A DNA stretch of 41,352 nt, taken from contig NZ_SRPF01000009.1 in the NCBI RefSeq assembly GCF_004785685.1, forward strand, positions 1 to 41,352, in the 5' to 3' direction. The notes below the pieces were generated by a model. That model did no database searches, had not been told where the DNA came from, and was given only the letters and a program-made list of their open reading frames with translations. Source of the stretch: Marinobacter confluentis (GTDB lineage Bacteria > Pseudomonadota > Gammaproteobacteria > Pseudomonadales > Oleiphilaceae). The position numbers and the translations under genes are program-made. Below, piece by piece: positions 1-7,687 of the stretch; position 1 is the first letter of the stretch, and each line of letters opens with the position of its first letter.

Positions 1-104
1 AATACAACGATGAACGTCCCCACGATTCATTGGAAGACCTGACGCCATGGGAATATCTGGCGAAATACCAACAGGCGGAAAGCTCTAATCAGCGGTGCAA
101 CTAA
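1..104 (+). CDS. IS3-family transposase, C-terminal end only (partial)
   Basis: The frame entering from the left edge encodes 33 residues before a TAA at 102-104. They begin YNDERPHDSLEDLTPWEYL, which is the typical tail of the DDE integrase-core transposase (OrfB) of IS3-family insertion sequences; the N-x-x-RPH-x-SL-x-x-x-TP pattern is diagnostic. The catalytic D, D and E residues lie outside the window. The protein would cut and join the ends of its own element. The gene points toward the interrupted integrase on the opposite strand, and its stop lies 16 bases before the inferred right end of the element. The subgroup within IS3 cannot be decided from this fragment. Confidence 0.85.
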   Translation, partial: YNDERPHDSLEDLTPWEYLAKYQQAESSNQRCN

Positions 105-120
105 AACAGGGATGTTTACA
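1..120 (+). mobile_element. IS3-family insertion sequence, right end
   Basis: The element contains the transposase tail and appears to end at base 120 with the CA dinucleotide expected of IS3-family right ends; read inward on the other strand the terminus is TGTAAACATCCCTG. The boundary is inferred because integrase coding sequence is intact up to base 121 and is broken immediately after. The left end, the matching inverted repeat and the target duplication are outside the window. Confidence 0.7.
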
Positions 121-379
121 GGTCAATGCCGTCGGCAATCAGCTCCCGGGCCTCCGTTCGACGCTCCCGCGCTAGTTTCAGCGAGACATCGGGGTAAACG
201 CCGAGTGCTAGTGTTTTTTCCTTGCCGTCAAATCGGTACTTCATCCTCCAGTACTTCCCGGACGGCTGTATATCCAGATAAAGTCCGGCGCCATCGGTAA
301 GCTTGGTTCGCTTGCCGAATTTTTCGAACTTGGCGGATTGGACCTTTTTGTCGGTCAGGAGGTTTATGGGCCTGAACAT
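116..379 (-). pseudogene. P4-type tyrosine integrase, N-terminal fragment cut by an IS
   Basis: The 87 residues are the N-terminal DUF4102 arm-binding domain of a P4-like integrase, with the family pattern LTD-K-v-x-x-A near the start and G-x-YP-D-x-S-L-K-LAR-x-R-R at about residues 60-75. Full-length members are roughly 400 residues, so the core-binding and catalytic tyrosine domains are missing. Genuine integrase sequence runs to base 121 (…GID, with the next codon starting C); the next two codons, CTG TAA, are completed by the IS end, which therefore supplies the stop. The gene starts about 190 bases from the 3' end of tRNA-Arg and reads away from it, the usual arrangement for an island integrase. 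It cannot encode an active recombinase unless the rest is restored by IS excision. Confidence 0.85.
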
Positions 380-423
380 GGCGGCGCTTAAGCTCGTTTT
401 GGAGGTACAAAATCTACTATAGC

Positions 424-461
424 GGGGTGCATTTCAGTTTGCACCCCAGATGTACCCCCAG
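424..461. repeat. TGYACCCC repeat cluster upstream of the integrase
   Basis: An exact 8-base inverted repeat, GGGGTGCA at 424-431 and TGCACCCC at 440-447 with an 8-base spacer, is followed by a direct near-copy TGTACCCCCAG at 451-461 (compare TGCACCCCAG at 440-449). A related GGTACCCCAGG lies at the 3' end of the tRNA (574-584). Sites like these near island integrases may serve as arm-type binding sites or autoregulatory operators; that role is inferred. The rest of 380-572 holds TGGAT-containing repeats (for example TGGATCGAT twice, near 490 and 552) and no gene that I can see. Confidence 0.5.
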
Positions 462-572
462 AATATGTGGATTGGGGCGGAATATTGTGGATCGATAAGG
501 ACGCTGTTTTTCGAAAAAAGGCCTGTAAAACAGTTGTTTGGTATTGGGTATGGATCGATGCGGAAGGGTAAT

Positions 573-649
573 TGGTACCCCAGGCAGGACTCGAACCTGC
601 TACCTTCCCCTTAGGAGGGGGACGCTCTATCCAGATGAGCTACTGGGGC
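573..649 (-). tRNA. tRNA-Arg (anticodon CCU)
   Basis: On the minus strand the 77 bases fold as a full cloverleaf: acceptor stem GCCCCAG/CTGGGGT with a G-U first pair, D arm GCTC…GAGC, anticodon stem TCCCC/GGGGA around the loop CTCCTAA (anticodon CCT in DNA), and T arm GCAGG TTCGAGT CCTGC. Discriminator A and an encoded CCA finish the molecule at 573. It reads the rare AGG arginine codon. The equivalent E. coli gene, argW, is a well-known integration site for phages and islands, which fits the integrase next to its 3' end. The gene itself looks intact. Confidence 0.97.
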
Positions 650-669
650 ATTAACGCGAGAAGGGCGGT

Positions 670-698
670 ATGATAGCGGCCGAAGGGCCGTGGCTCAA
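670..698 (-). promoter_or_regulatory. sigma70 promoter for tRNA-Arg
   Basis: On the minus strand TTGAGC (693-698) and TATCAT (670-675) are 17 bases apart, and the tRNA 5' end lies about 20 bases beyond the -10. The spacer holds a GC-rich GGCCCTTCGGCC palindrome. Confidence 0.65.
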
Positions 699-760
699 GG
701 TGCGTTGGTGTTTGTAGCTTTGGTTGCGGCGACTGGGTTCGTTTTTGGGTAGGGGGCGTT

Positions 761-1477
761 TTGCCGCAGCGCTTTTCGTTAAGTGTCATCGTTCCGGTCT
801 GGCGTGAAGCTGAAACCATTGAGGCAACGCTTGCCAGTTTGCAGGCGCTGCTGTCCAGCGGGGACGAGCAGCGCCACGAGATAATCGTGGTGGACGGCGG
901 CAGTGATGACGGCACCGCCAGCCAGGCCCGGCCTTTTTGCGACCGGGTGATTGTTTCCGAGCCGGGTCGGGCGGTTCAGATGAACGCCGGCGCGGCGGTG
1001 GCTTCCGGCGATGTGCTGCTGTTTCTCCATGCCGATACGCGGTTGCCTGCTTCTGCGCTGGACCGCCTTGCTGATTTTGCCGTATCCCCGGCAGCCTGGG
1101 GGCGTTTTGATGTTCGCCTGACTGGCAATCGGCGGTTGTTTCGGGTTATTGCCTGGTTCATGAACCGACGTTCCCGGTTGACCGGGATTGCGACCGGGGA
1201 CCAGGGGATGTTCATTCGCCGGTCGGTTTTCGAGGCGCTGGGTGGTTTCGCGCGGATTCCGCTGATGGAGGATGTGGAAATCTGTGGCCGGCTGAAACCC
1301 GTGTCCCGGCCTTTCTGTATTTCAGACCCGGTAATCACAGACAGCCGCCGTTGGCAGAAGCACGGCCCCTGGCGTACCGTGTTTCTGATGTGGCGGATTC
1401 GCTGGCGGTACTGGCGCGGCGAGTCGCCAGAGGCACTGGCAAAACTCTATCGGGCGGATGTACGCAATGCAGACTAG
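761..1477 (+). CDS. Family 2 glycosyltransferase, TIGR04283 type
   Basis: This 238-residue protein is a GT-A fold family 2 glycosyltransferase. LSVIVPVWREAETI at about 7-20 opens the nucleotide-binding fold, IIVVDGGSDDGT at about 41-52 is the sugar-nucleotide motif, and LLFLHADTRLP at about 85-95 carries the metal-binding acidic residue. It lacks membrane segments and probably acts in the cytosol. The sequence resembles the TIGR04283 group, which is named for arsenosugar biosynthesis because members often neighbour the radical SAM protein ArsS; no arsS or arsM is visible here, so the substrate is open. The start is a TTG at 761 behind an AGGGGG, as no ATG fits. It overlaps the next gene by up to 20 bases, which implies coupled translation. 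Confidence 0.8.
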   Translation: MPQRFSLSVIVPVWREAETIEATLASLQALLSSGDEQRHEIIVVDGGSDDGTASQARPFCDRVIVSEPGRAVQMNAGAAVASGDVLLFLHADTRLPASALDRLADFAVSPAAWGRFDVRLTGNRRLFRVIAWFMNRRSRLTGIATGDQGMFIRRSVFEALGGFARIPLMEDVEICGRLKPVSRPFCISDPVITDSRRWQKHGPWRTVFLMWRIRWRYWRGESPEALAKLYRADVRNAD

Positions 1478-2120
1478 GTCAGCGAATTTGGCAGTGGTGA
1501 TGCAGTTTGCCAAGTGGCCGGAAGCTGGGCGGGTGAAGACCCGGCTGATGCCGGAACTGGGCGAGCAGGGTGCGCTTGAGGCGCATATAATCCTGAGCCT
1601 GGCGGTGTTGAACCAGCTGTCTGCCAGCGATTGCGAGGTGCGTTTTTTCTGGGATCGTGATCTGCCCGCCGCGCCCTTGGCGGCCTCCCCGATTATCGAG
1701 CGGATTGAAGCGCTGGGCTTGAAACAGGGTATTCAGCGCGGCAAGGTCCTGGGTGAGCGTATGGAGACCGCCCTTGCACAGGGGCTGGCGGAGTTCCCCA
1801 AAGCATTGATTGTGGGCAGTGACTGCCCATCGGTGGACGCGGGCTATGTGCATCAGGCGTTAGAAGCGCTGGACCGGGCCGATGTTGTGCTCGGCCCGTC
1901 AGACGATGGCGGCTACGTGCTGATCGGCGCCCGAACCCATCTTGCCGGCATGCTAGCTGATGTGAGCTGGGGCACCGATCGTGCCCTGGCCGATACGTTG
2001 CGCCGGCTGGAAGCCGTTGGCCTCTCCTGCGAGCAGTTGCCGCCCCGCTGGGACGTGGATGAACCAGGTGACTGGCAGCGCTTTACCCGTGAGTTCCCCG
2101 CTTACCGTTCGCCTGCCTGA
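1458..2120 (+). CDS. TIGR04282 / DUF2064 nucleotidyl- or glycosyltransferase-like protein
   Basis: The 220-residue product belongs to the DUF2064/TIGR04282 family, a GT-A fold related to nucleotidyltransferases. AKWPEAGRVKTRL at about 18-30 is the phosphate-binding segment (the G-x-x-KTRL signature), VGSDCPS at about 119-125 holds the metal-binding SDCP, and GPSDDGGYVLIG at about 144-155 is the second conserved block. Members are regularly paired with the TIGR04283 protein encoded just upstream, and the overlap of the two genes supports a joint function, perhaps making and transferring an activated sugar. Two starts are possible, ATG 1458 or ATG 1467; both overlap the upstream gene. Its 3' end overlaps the convergent M16 peptidase gene by 19 bases. 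Confidence 0.8.
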   Translation: MYAMQTRSANLAVVMQFAKWPEAGRVKTRLMPELGEQGALEAHIILSLAVLNQLSASDCEVRFFWDRDLPAAPLAASPIIERIEALGLKQGIQRGKVLGERMETALAQGLAEFPKALIVGSDCPSVDAGYVHQALEALDRADVVLGPSDDGGYVLIGARTHLAGMLADVSWGTDRALADTLRRLEAVGLSCEQLPPRWDVDEPGDWQRFTREFPAYRSPA

Positions 2121-4930
2121 CCCTGGCCCTGTTCAGCCCCGGTTGCATTCCGGCTGAATACCCGGAATGCGTGTGAGCGTTCCACCACTCGGGCCTGGAA
2201 GGCTTCCATCAGGTCCTGCCGCGATACTTTCCTGATTGCGTCTGCAAGCCGTTCGCGGGAATCAAAGCCGGTTTCACCACGGTCGATTTCCTGCCAGTAG
2301 CGCTGGGAGATTTCCCCCAATTGCCGGTCTCTTTCCAGCAGTTTGCTGATAACGGCCTCTTTCTCGCGCTGGATATCCGCCGGCTTCATGTCGGACAGGG
2401 TGTTCATAAAGGTTTTCGAGAAACCCTGAACGGCAGCGTCTATCTCATTGGCGCTGGCGCCAGGGGATTGCACCACGAATCCAAGCGCAGGCATTTCCAG
2501 AATTTCATAGGGCATGGCGTAAACGATATAGCCAAGCTGCTGATTGGTGCGGATTTCTTCGTAGAACGGGCTGGCAACTATCTGTGCCAGCAGGCGGTAG
2601 GTAGCGCGTTCCCCGAAGCTGGTGTTGTCACCCTGGGCGTAGAGGGTATAGCCGATGTCAGGGTGGTCTACGTCGATACCGGTGACGGTTTCTTCGGCAG
2701 GCAGTGGCCGGACCTGGCTACGGGCGACCTCTGTCAGTTCGTTCTGCCGCAGCACTAGGGCGTTGATCTGCTGGGCAAGGTTCAGGGCGGAGGCCTGGGT
2801 CATGTTTCCGTGGGCCAGCAGCACCGGGTCCACCTGAGCAAGGAATGCTTCTGCGAAGGATTGCAGTTCTTCAAAAGTGACGGAGCGGGCCGCGGCCAGT
2901 TTGTCTTCCGTGCTCCAGGTGCCTTCGATAAGCGCGGTCTGGATGAATTCCGAGGTTTGCTCAACCGGGCGGTTTTTCGCCTTGTTCAGCAGGCCGTCGA
3001 TCATCTGTTTCCGGGCTATGTCAAAACGCTGCTCCTTCAGAGTGGGGTCGGCAATCTGCGTCAGAATTCGGGTCATCAGAGTGTGCAGTTTGTCGTTGTA
3101 GCCGCCCACCCGAATGGTAACGCCGCGCAGGTGCGGATAGATGCTGTAATCCAGCCCGGCCAGCTGGGCCGGGTAGGCCCAGGCGTTAAGGTTGGTTCTG
3201 ATGGCATCCAGCAGCAGGGATGACAGCACGTTGCTGCGGGCAGAGGCGCGAGTGGCTTCGGTTCGCAAGCCGAGGAAGACGTTGGCTTTGGGGGTTTCGA
3301 AGCGGGTATCCCTGGCGTACCAGACATCCATACCCTTGATCTGGCCCAGGGATACGGGTTCAGCCATGGTGGAACCGGCAATCATGCCCAGGTCTTCCGG
3401 AATGAACGGGTTGGCCATAGGCAGGGCCAGGTTTTTCGTGCGGCTGTCGTCGATACGGGTAATGGACTCAGTATCCAGTGGCTCCAGAGCGTATTCCGCA
3501 TCGTACCAGCGGGTTTTCCGGGGGGATTCAAACCCCGGGTCGGGTTCCTGGATGGACACCAGCACGTTGTCGGGTGTCAGCCTGGCCAGAATCGCCCGAT
3601 ACTGGTCGGGCGCAAAGTTTTCCATCATCCAGGGTGCCTGCAGAACGTCTTCCGGGGCGACGTGGGGCATCTGCATGGACAGTCTGGTCACCTTGCTGAT
3701 GGGTGCCTGGTTTTCGCGGAACCGGAAGTCGATCTGGGCCAGTTGCTTCATTTCCTGGAAGCGTCTTTCGGAAATGCCCTGCTCACGAACCTTGTCAATG
3801 TAGGCGAAGGTCAGCCCCAGAATCCGGTCCTGGCTTTCCAGTCCTGCCGGTGTCAGGGACATGCTGATTTCCACGGTTTCTTCTGTCCCGGTATCCATGC
3901 CGCTGCCGGCTGAGAGGCTTTCTACCAGGCCGGCCTGTTTGAGCTGGTCGAACAGGCTGCCCGGGCCTTCATGGCCCAGAAGGTTGGCCACATAACTGAC
4001 CGGTTTGTTGCGGTAATACGGCTGTTGGGATGGAATGGGGAAAGACAGCGACAGTGAGCGGATGTCTTTCAGGGCATCGGCCCGGAGCTTGGCGGGCAGG
4101 GTGCCTGGAGCCAGTAGTGGCTCTTCATAGGTTCGGGCTTCAAGCTGGCGGTTTTCAATTCGGTTGAACCGGGACTCGACCATGGCCTCCAGCTCGTCCA
4201 GCGTCTGTGGGCCGTACACCGCCAGGGTCATCAGGTTTGACGAGTAGTGTGTCTTCCAGAAGTCGATGAGATCCGGCCGCAGCGGACGCTCTTCGGTGTT
4301 CTCGAGGGTGGTCAGGTTGCCTACTGCGAACTGGCTGAACGGGTGGTCCGGATTGCTGATCGCTTTCTTGACCGAGTAAAAACGGCGGCCATCTTCTTTC
4401 TGTTTGGCGCTGAATTCCGAATGCACGGCGTTGCGTTCACGGTCCACCAGCTCAGGGGTGAACAGCGGAGCTGCAAACTGTTCCGCAAACCGGTCCAGCG
4501 CGGCATCCAGATGCTCGGCCTGAATGTCGAAAAAATAGTTGGTGTCACGGAAGGCGGTGAAAGCGTTGTGGCTGCCACCGTGGCTCTTGATGAATTGCTG
4601 GTATTCGCCGGGGTCCGGATATTTCTCGGTGCCCAGAAACAGCATGTGCTCCAGAAAATGCGACAGGCCTTCGCGGTCTGCGGGGTCGTCGCCACTGCCA
4701 ACCGCCACATTCATTGACGCCGCTGCCTTGTCAGATTCCGGCGAGCTTATCAGCAGCACCCGCAGGTCGTTTTCCAGATTCAGGTAACGATAGGCGTTGT
4801 CGTCGTTGGGACTTTTGATCGGCGAGGTTGCCGCCAGGGCCTGGCTGGTGATCAGTAACAGCATCAGCGCCAGTCCGGTGAATCTCACGGCCAGTCTGGC
4901 GGGTGAAAGATGAAATGCGTTCCGGGTCAT
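2102..4930 (-). CDS. Insulinase-family (M16) zinc metallopeptidase, periplasmic
   Basis: At 942 residues this matches pitrilysin/insulysin-type M16 peptidases, which degrade unfolded peptides in a closed chamber built from four M16 domains. Residues 1-33 form a signal peptide (a hydrophobic LALMLLLIT core, then cleavage after ALA), so it should be periplasmic. The inverted zinc motif HFLEH lies at 91-95 (H91 and H95 bind zinc, E94 is the base), with the distal ligand glutamate in ERNAVHSEF about 75 residues later. The C-terminal half has the degenerate inactive domains, including the conserved R-x-x-x-QLGYIVYA block. It follows the 106-residue protein gene by 29 bases, so the two are probably co-transcribed. 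The general family is certain; the exact orthologue (PtrA-like or other) is not. Confidence 0.9.
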   Translation of the reverse strand: MTRNAFHLSPARLAVRFTGLALMLLLITSQALAATSPIKSPNDDNAYRYLNLENDLRVLLISSPESDKAAASMNVAVGSGDDPADREGLSHFLEHMLFLGTEKYPDPGEYQQFIKSHGGSHNAFTAFRDTNYFFDIQAEHLDAALDRFAEQFAAPLFTPELVDRERNAVHSEFSAKQKEDGRRFYSVKKAISNPDHPFSQFAVGNLTTLENTEERPLRPDLIDFWKTHYSSNLMTLAVYGPQTLDELEAMVESRFNRIENRQLEARTYEEPLLAPGTLPAKLRADALKDIRSLSLSFPIPSQQPYYRNKPVSYVANLLGHEGPGSLFDQLKQAGLVESLSAGSGMDTGTEETVEISMSLTPAGLESQDRILGLTFAYIDKVREQGISERRFQEMKQLAQIDFRFRENQAPISKVTRLSMQMPHVAPEDVLQAPWMMENFAPDQYRAILARLTPDNVLVSIQEPDPGFESPRKTRWYDAEYALEPLDTESITRIDDSRTKNLALPMANPFIPEDLGMIAGSTMAEPVSLGQIKGMDVWYARDTRFETPKANVFLGLRTEATRASARSNVLSSLLLDAIRTNLNAWAYPAQLAGLDYSIYPHLRGVTIRVGGYNDKLHTLMTRILTQIADPTLKEQRFDIARKQMIDGLLNKAKNRPVEQTSEFIQTALIEGTWSTEDKLAAARSVTFEELQSFAEAFLAQVDPVLLAHGNMTQASALNLAQQINALVLRQNELTEVARSQVRPLPAEETVTGIDVDHPDIGYTLYAQGDNTSFGERATYRLLAQIVASPFYEEIRTNQQLGYIVYAMPYEILEMPALGFVVQSPGASANEIDAAVQGFSKTFMNTLSDMKPADIQREKEAVISKLLERDRQLGEISQRYWQEIDRGETGFDSRERLADAIRKVSRQDLMEAFQARVVERSHAFRVFSRNATGAEQGQGQAGER

Positions 4931-4959
4931 AATGTCTGCCTGTGTATGGTGGCTGCCTG

Positions 4960-5280
4960 TTAGTGTATCTGGCCGTTGCCGGTGGTTTTGGGCTGCTGGT
5001 CCAGGGTCTTCTGGGCCAGGCCAGCCGCCGCCTGCGCATCGAGCTGGCCGCTGGCAATCCGTTCCAGTACGGTTGCCATCACGGCAATCGACTGTTGGTA
5101 CTGCTGGTGCTCTCGGCGATAGTCTGCAAACTCCGCCTTGAAGGCTTTATCAATGGCCTGGTACACCGCCTGGATTTTTTCTTCCCGGGTGCCCGCATCG
5201 GCCGCGGTATCGTTGATGGCTTTCAGGCAGGCCCGGGCGATGGTGATGTAGCGGTCGGCGTTTGGGTCATCGGTTTTCAT
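4960..5280 (-). CDS. Conserved small helical protein of unknown function
   Basis: I do not recognise this 106-residue protein. It is soluble and acidic to neutral, rich in A, Q, K and E, and predicted by eye to be almost entirely helical, with no signal peptide and no cysteine pair. The central KIQAVYQAIDKAFKAEFADY segment is amphipathic. It starts at an ATG 5278-5280 and sits just upstream of the M16 peptidase in the same direction, which suggests one transcript. Codon use matches its neighbours and the opposite-strand frames are less convincing, so I regard it as real. Confidence 0.65.
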   Translation of the reverse strand: MKTDDPNADRYITIARACLKAINDTAADAGTREEKIQAVYQAIDKAFKAEFADYRREHQQYQQSIAVMATVLERIASGQLDAQAAAGLAQKTLDQQPKTTGNGQIH

Positions 5281-5653
5281 AGTACGTTCACCAGGTCAAA
5301 AAGGGTGGATGTCCGGGTTTAAAAAACAGCGTCTGATTATGTCATTGCTGATGGCCGGTTTCATTTCATTGGCGTAATAGCACGGATTTACAGGCAGGCT
5401 GAACACCATGTGCTAGGCTCAGATTCAGCGTGCCTGATGTATGGACAGTCCAGGGCAGGGTAGAGTTCCCTTAAATAGAGTAGAAGCTCTAGCTAAAACA
5501 ATGGCTTAAATGAGTATTTGCTCTAAAAAAGTCCAATACATGAGGAATGCATTTGAGTACAATGCCGGCGTTCACCGATAGTCCTGGCTCCGGCCTGACT
5601 CATTGGAGAGAACAAGGACAGACAACAATATTTTTAAGCAGGGTGGATAATCA
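5281..5653. other. Intergenic region upstream of the fatty acyl-CoA reductase
   Basis: This 373-base stretch separates two divergent genes and has no convincing gene. It is AT-richer than the surroundings, especially 5465-5565. It includes a short AGAG…CTCT inverted repeat at about 5476-5490 and ends with the ribosome site GGGTGGA at 5641-5647 ahead of the ATG at 5654. I found no promoter with good -35 and -10 elements, so the reductase may depend on an activator or an alternative sigma factor; that is a guess. Confidence 0.5.
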
Positions 5654-7639
5654 ATGAACTACTTTCTGACGGGTGGCACCGGTTTCATCGGCCGTTTCCT
5701 CGTTGACAAACTGCTGGCTCGTGGCGGCACCGTCTACGTGCTGGTTCGCGAACAGTCGCAGGGCAAGCTGGATGTGCTCCGTGAGCGATGGGGCGCCGAC
5801 GAAAAACGCGTCAAGGCCGTGGTGGGCGATCTCACCAGCCCGAACCTGGGTATCGACGCCAAGACGATGAAGTCGCTGAAGGGCAACATTGATCATTTCT
5901 TCCACCTTGCCGCCGTTTATGACATGGGCGCCGATGAAGAGGCCCAGCAGGCAACCAACATTGAGGGTACCCGCAGCGCGGTCAACGCGGCTGAGGCCAT
6001 GGACGCAAAATGCTTCCACCATGTCTCTTCCATTGCCGCTGCAGGCCTGTTCAAGGGGACTTTCCGCGAAGACATGTTCGAAGAAGCGGAAAAGCTGGAC
6101 CATCCGTACCTCAAGACCAAGCACGAATCCGAGAAAGTGGTTCGTGAAAGCTGCAAGGTGCCTTTCCGCATCTACCGCCCGGGCATGGTCATCGGCCATT
6201 CCAGAACCGGCGAGATGGATAAGGTTGATGGCCCTTACTACTTCTTCAAGATGATCCAGAAAATCCGCCACGCGCTGCCCCAGTGGGTGCCCACCATTGG
6301 TGTTGAAGGCGGCCGCCTGAACATCGTGCCGGTGGATTTCGTGGTGAACGCACTTGACCACATTGCCCATCTTGACGGCGAAGACGGCAACTGTTTCCAC
6401 CTGGTGGATTCCGACCCCAACAAGGTTGGTGAAATTCTGAACATCTTTGCCGAAGCTGGCCACGCGCCGCGTATGGCCATGCGAATTGATTCGCGGATGT
6501 TCGGCTTCATTCCGCCTTTTATCCGTCAAAGCCTTAAAAACCTGCCGCCGGTCAAGCGTCTGACGACTGCTGTGCTGGATGATATGGGCATTCCCCGGTC
6601 GGTGCTGTCGTTCATCAATTACCCGACCAAGTTCGACGCCCGTGAAACCGAACGGGTTCTGAAAGGCACCGGTATCGAAGTGCCCAGGCTGGAAGATTAC
6701 GCACCGGTGATCTGGGACTACTGGGAGCGCCATCTGGATCCGGACCTGTTCAAGGACCGCACGCTCAAGGGTACGGTTCAAGGCCGCGTTTGCGTGGTTA
6801 CCGGCGCTACCTCCGGTATCGGCCTGGCCACCGCCCAGAAGCTGGCGGATGCCGGTGCCATTCTGGTCATTGGTGCCCGTAAACTTGAGCGCCTGAAGGA
6901 AGTGGCCGAGGAGCTCGAATCGCGGGGGGCAAGTGTCCATGCCTATCCGTGCGACTTCTCCGATATGGAAGCCTGCGATGAATTCGTGAAGACCGTGCTG
7001 GATAACCACGGCAAGGTGGATGTGCTGGTTAACAACGCCGGCCGTTCAATCCGTCGCTCACTGGACCTGTCCTTCGACCGTTTCCACGACTTCGAGCGCA
7101 CCATGTCCCTGAACTATTTCGGTTCCGTGCGCCTGATCATGGGCTTCGCACCGAAAATGCTGGAGCAGCGTCGCGGCCATATCGTGAACATTTCCTCCAT
7201 TGGTGTGCTGACCAATGCTCCGCGCTTCTCCGCATACGTAGCGTCGAAGTCGGCTCTGGATGCGTTCAGCCGTTGCGCCGCTTCAGAGTGGTCCGACCGA
7301 AATGTGACTTTCACCACCATCAATATGCCGCTGGTGAAAACACCGATGATCGCGCCCACCAAGATTTACGATTCGGTACCGACACTGTCGCCGGATGAAG
7401 CCGCAGACATGGTGGCCAACGCAATCATCTATCGTCCCAAGCGGATTGCCACGCGTCTGGGCACCTTTGCCCAGGTACTGCACGCGGTGGCGCCGAAGAT
7501 GGGTGAGATCGTGATGAACACCGGTTACCGGATGTTCCCGGATTCCCCGGCGGCAGCCGGCAGCAAGTCCGGCCAGAAGCCGAAGGTATCCACCGAGCAG
7601 GTCGCATTCGCGTCCATTATGCGCGGTATTTACTGGTAA
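5654..7639 (+). CDS. Alcohol-forming fatty acyl-CoA reductase, two-domain SDR
   Basis: The 661-residue protein joins two short-chain dehydrogenase domains. The N-terminal extended SDR has TGGTGFIG at 6-13 for NADPH binding and Y152-x-x-x-K156; it resembles thioester reductases. The C-terminal classical SDR has TGATSGIG at about 381-388, NNAG at about 459-462, the catalytic serine in NISS and Y528-x-x-x-K532. Length and layout match the Marinobacter enzyme Maqu_2507, shown to reduce fatty acyl-CoA through the aldehyde to the fatty alcohol, the precursor of storage wax esters. Which half carries out which step is not shown by the sequence. No wax synthase gene lies in the window. It is monocistronic, with a good ribosome site (GGGTGGA) and a strong terminator 15-40 bases after the stop. 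Confidence 0.93.
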   Translation: MNYFLTGGTGFIGRFLVDKLLARGGTVYVLVREQSQGKLDVLRERWGADEKRVKAVVGDLTSPNLGIDAKTMKSLKGNIDHFFHLAAVYDMGADEEAQQATNIEGTRSAVNAAEAMDAKCFHHVSSIAAAGLFKGTFREDMFEEAEKLDHPYLKTKHESEKVVRESCKVPFRIYRPGMVIGHSRTGEMDKVDGPYYFFKMIQKIRHALPQWVPTIGVEGGRLNIVPVDFVVNALDHIAHLDGEDGNCFHLVDSDPNKVGEILNIFAEAGHAPRMAMRIDSRMFGFIPPFIRQSLKNLPPVKRLTTAVLDDMGIPRSVLSFINYPTKFDARETERVLKGTGIEVPRLEDYAPVIWDYWERHLDPDLFKDRTLKGTVQGRVCVVTGATSGIGLATAQKLADAGAILVIGARKLERLKEVAEELESRGASVHAYPCDFSDMEACDEFVKTVLDNHGKVDVLVNNAGRSIRRSLDLSFDRFHDFERTMSLNYFGSVRLIMGFAPKMLEQRRGHIVNISSIGVLTNAPRFSAYVASKSALDAFSRCAASEWSDRNVTFTTINMPLVKTPMIAPTKIYDSVPTLSPDEAADMVANAIIYRPKRIATRLGTFAQVLHAVAPKMGEIVMNTGYRMFPDSPAAAGSKSGQKPKVSTEQVAFASIMRGIYW

Positions 7640-7653
7640 GTTTGTCCGGCAAG

Positions 7654-7680
7654 AAAAAACCCGCTTCGGCGGGTTTTTTT
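7654..7680. terminator. Bidirectional intrinsic terminator between FAR and rnt
   Basis: AAAAAACCCGC, a TTCG loop and GCGGGTTTTTTT form a GC stem with a stable UUCG tetraloop, flanked by A and T runs. It can end the rightward reductase transcript and the leftward pyrC-rnt transcript alike... for pyrC-rnt the hairpin lies 8 bases past the rnt stop at 7688. Confidence 0.95.
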
Positions 7681-7687
7681 ATGGGCG

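Noticed and set aside
5651..7009. A 452-codon open frame on the minus strand opposite the fatty acyl-CoA reductase.
   Set aside because: It lies wholly inside a well-identified gene, has histidine- and valine-heavy composition typical of an antisense frame in GC-rich DNA, and shows no recognisable domain or ribosome site.
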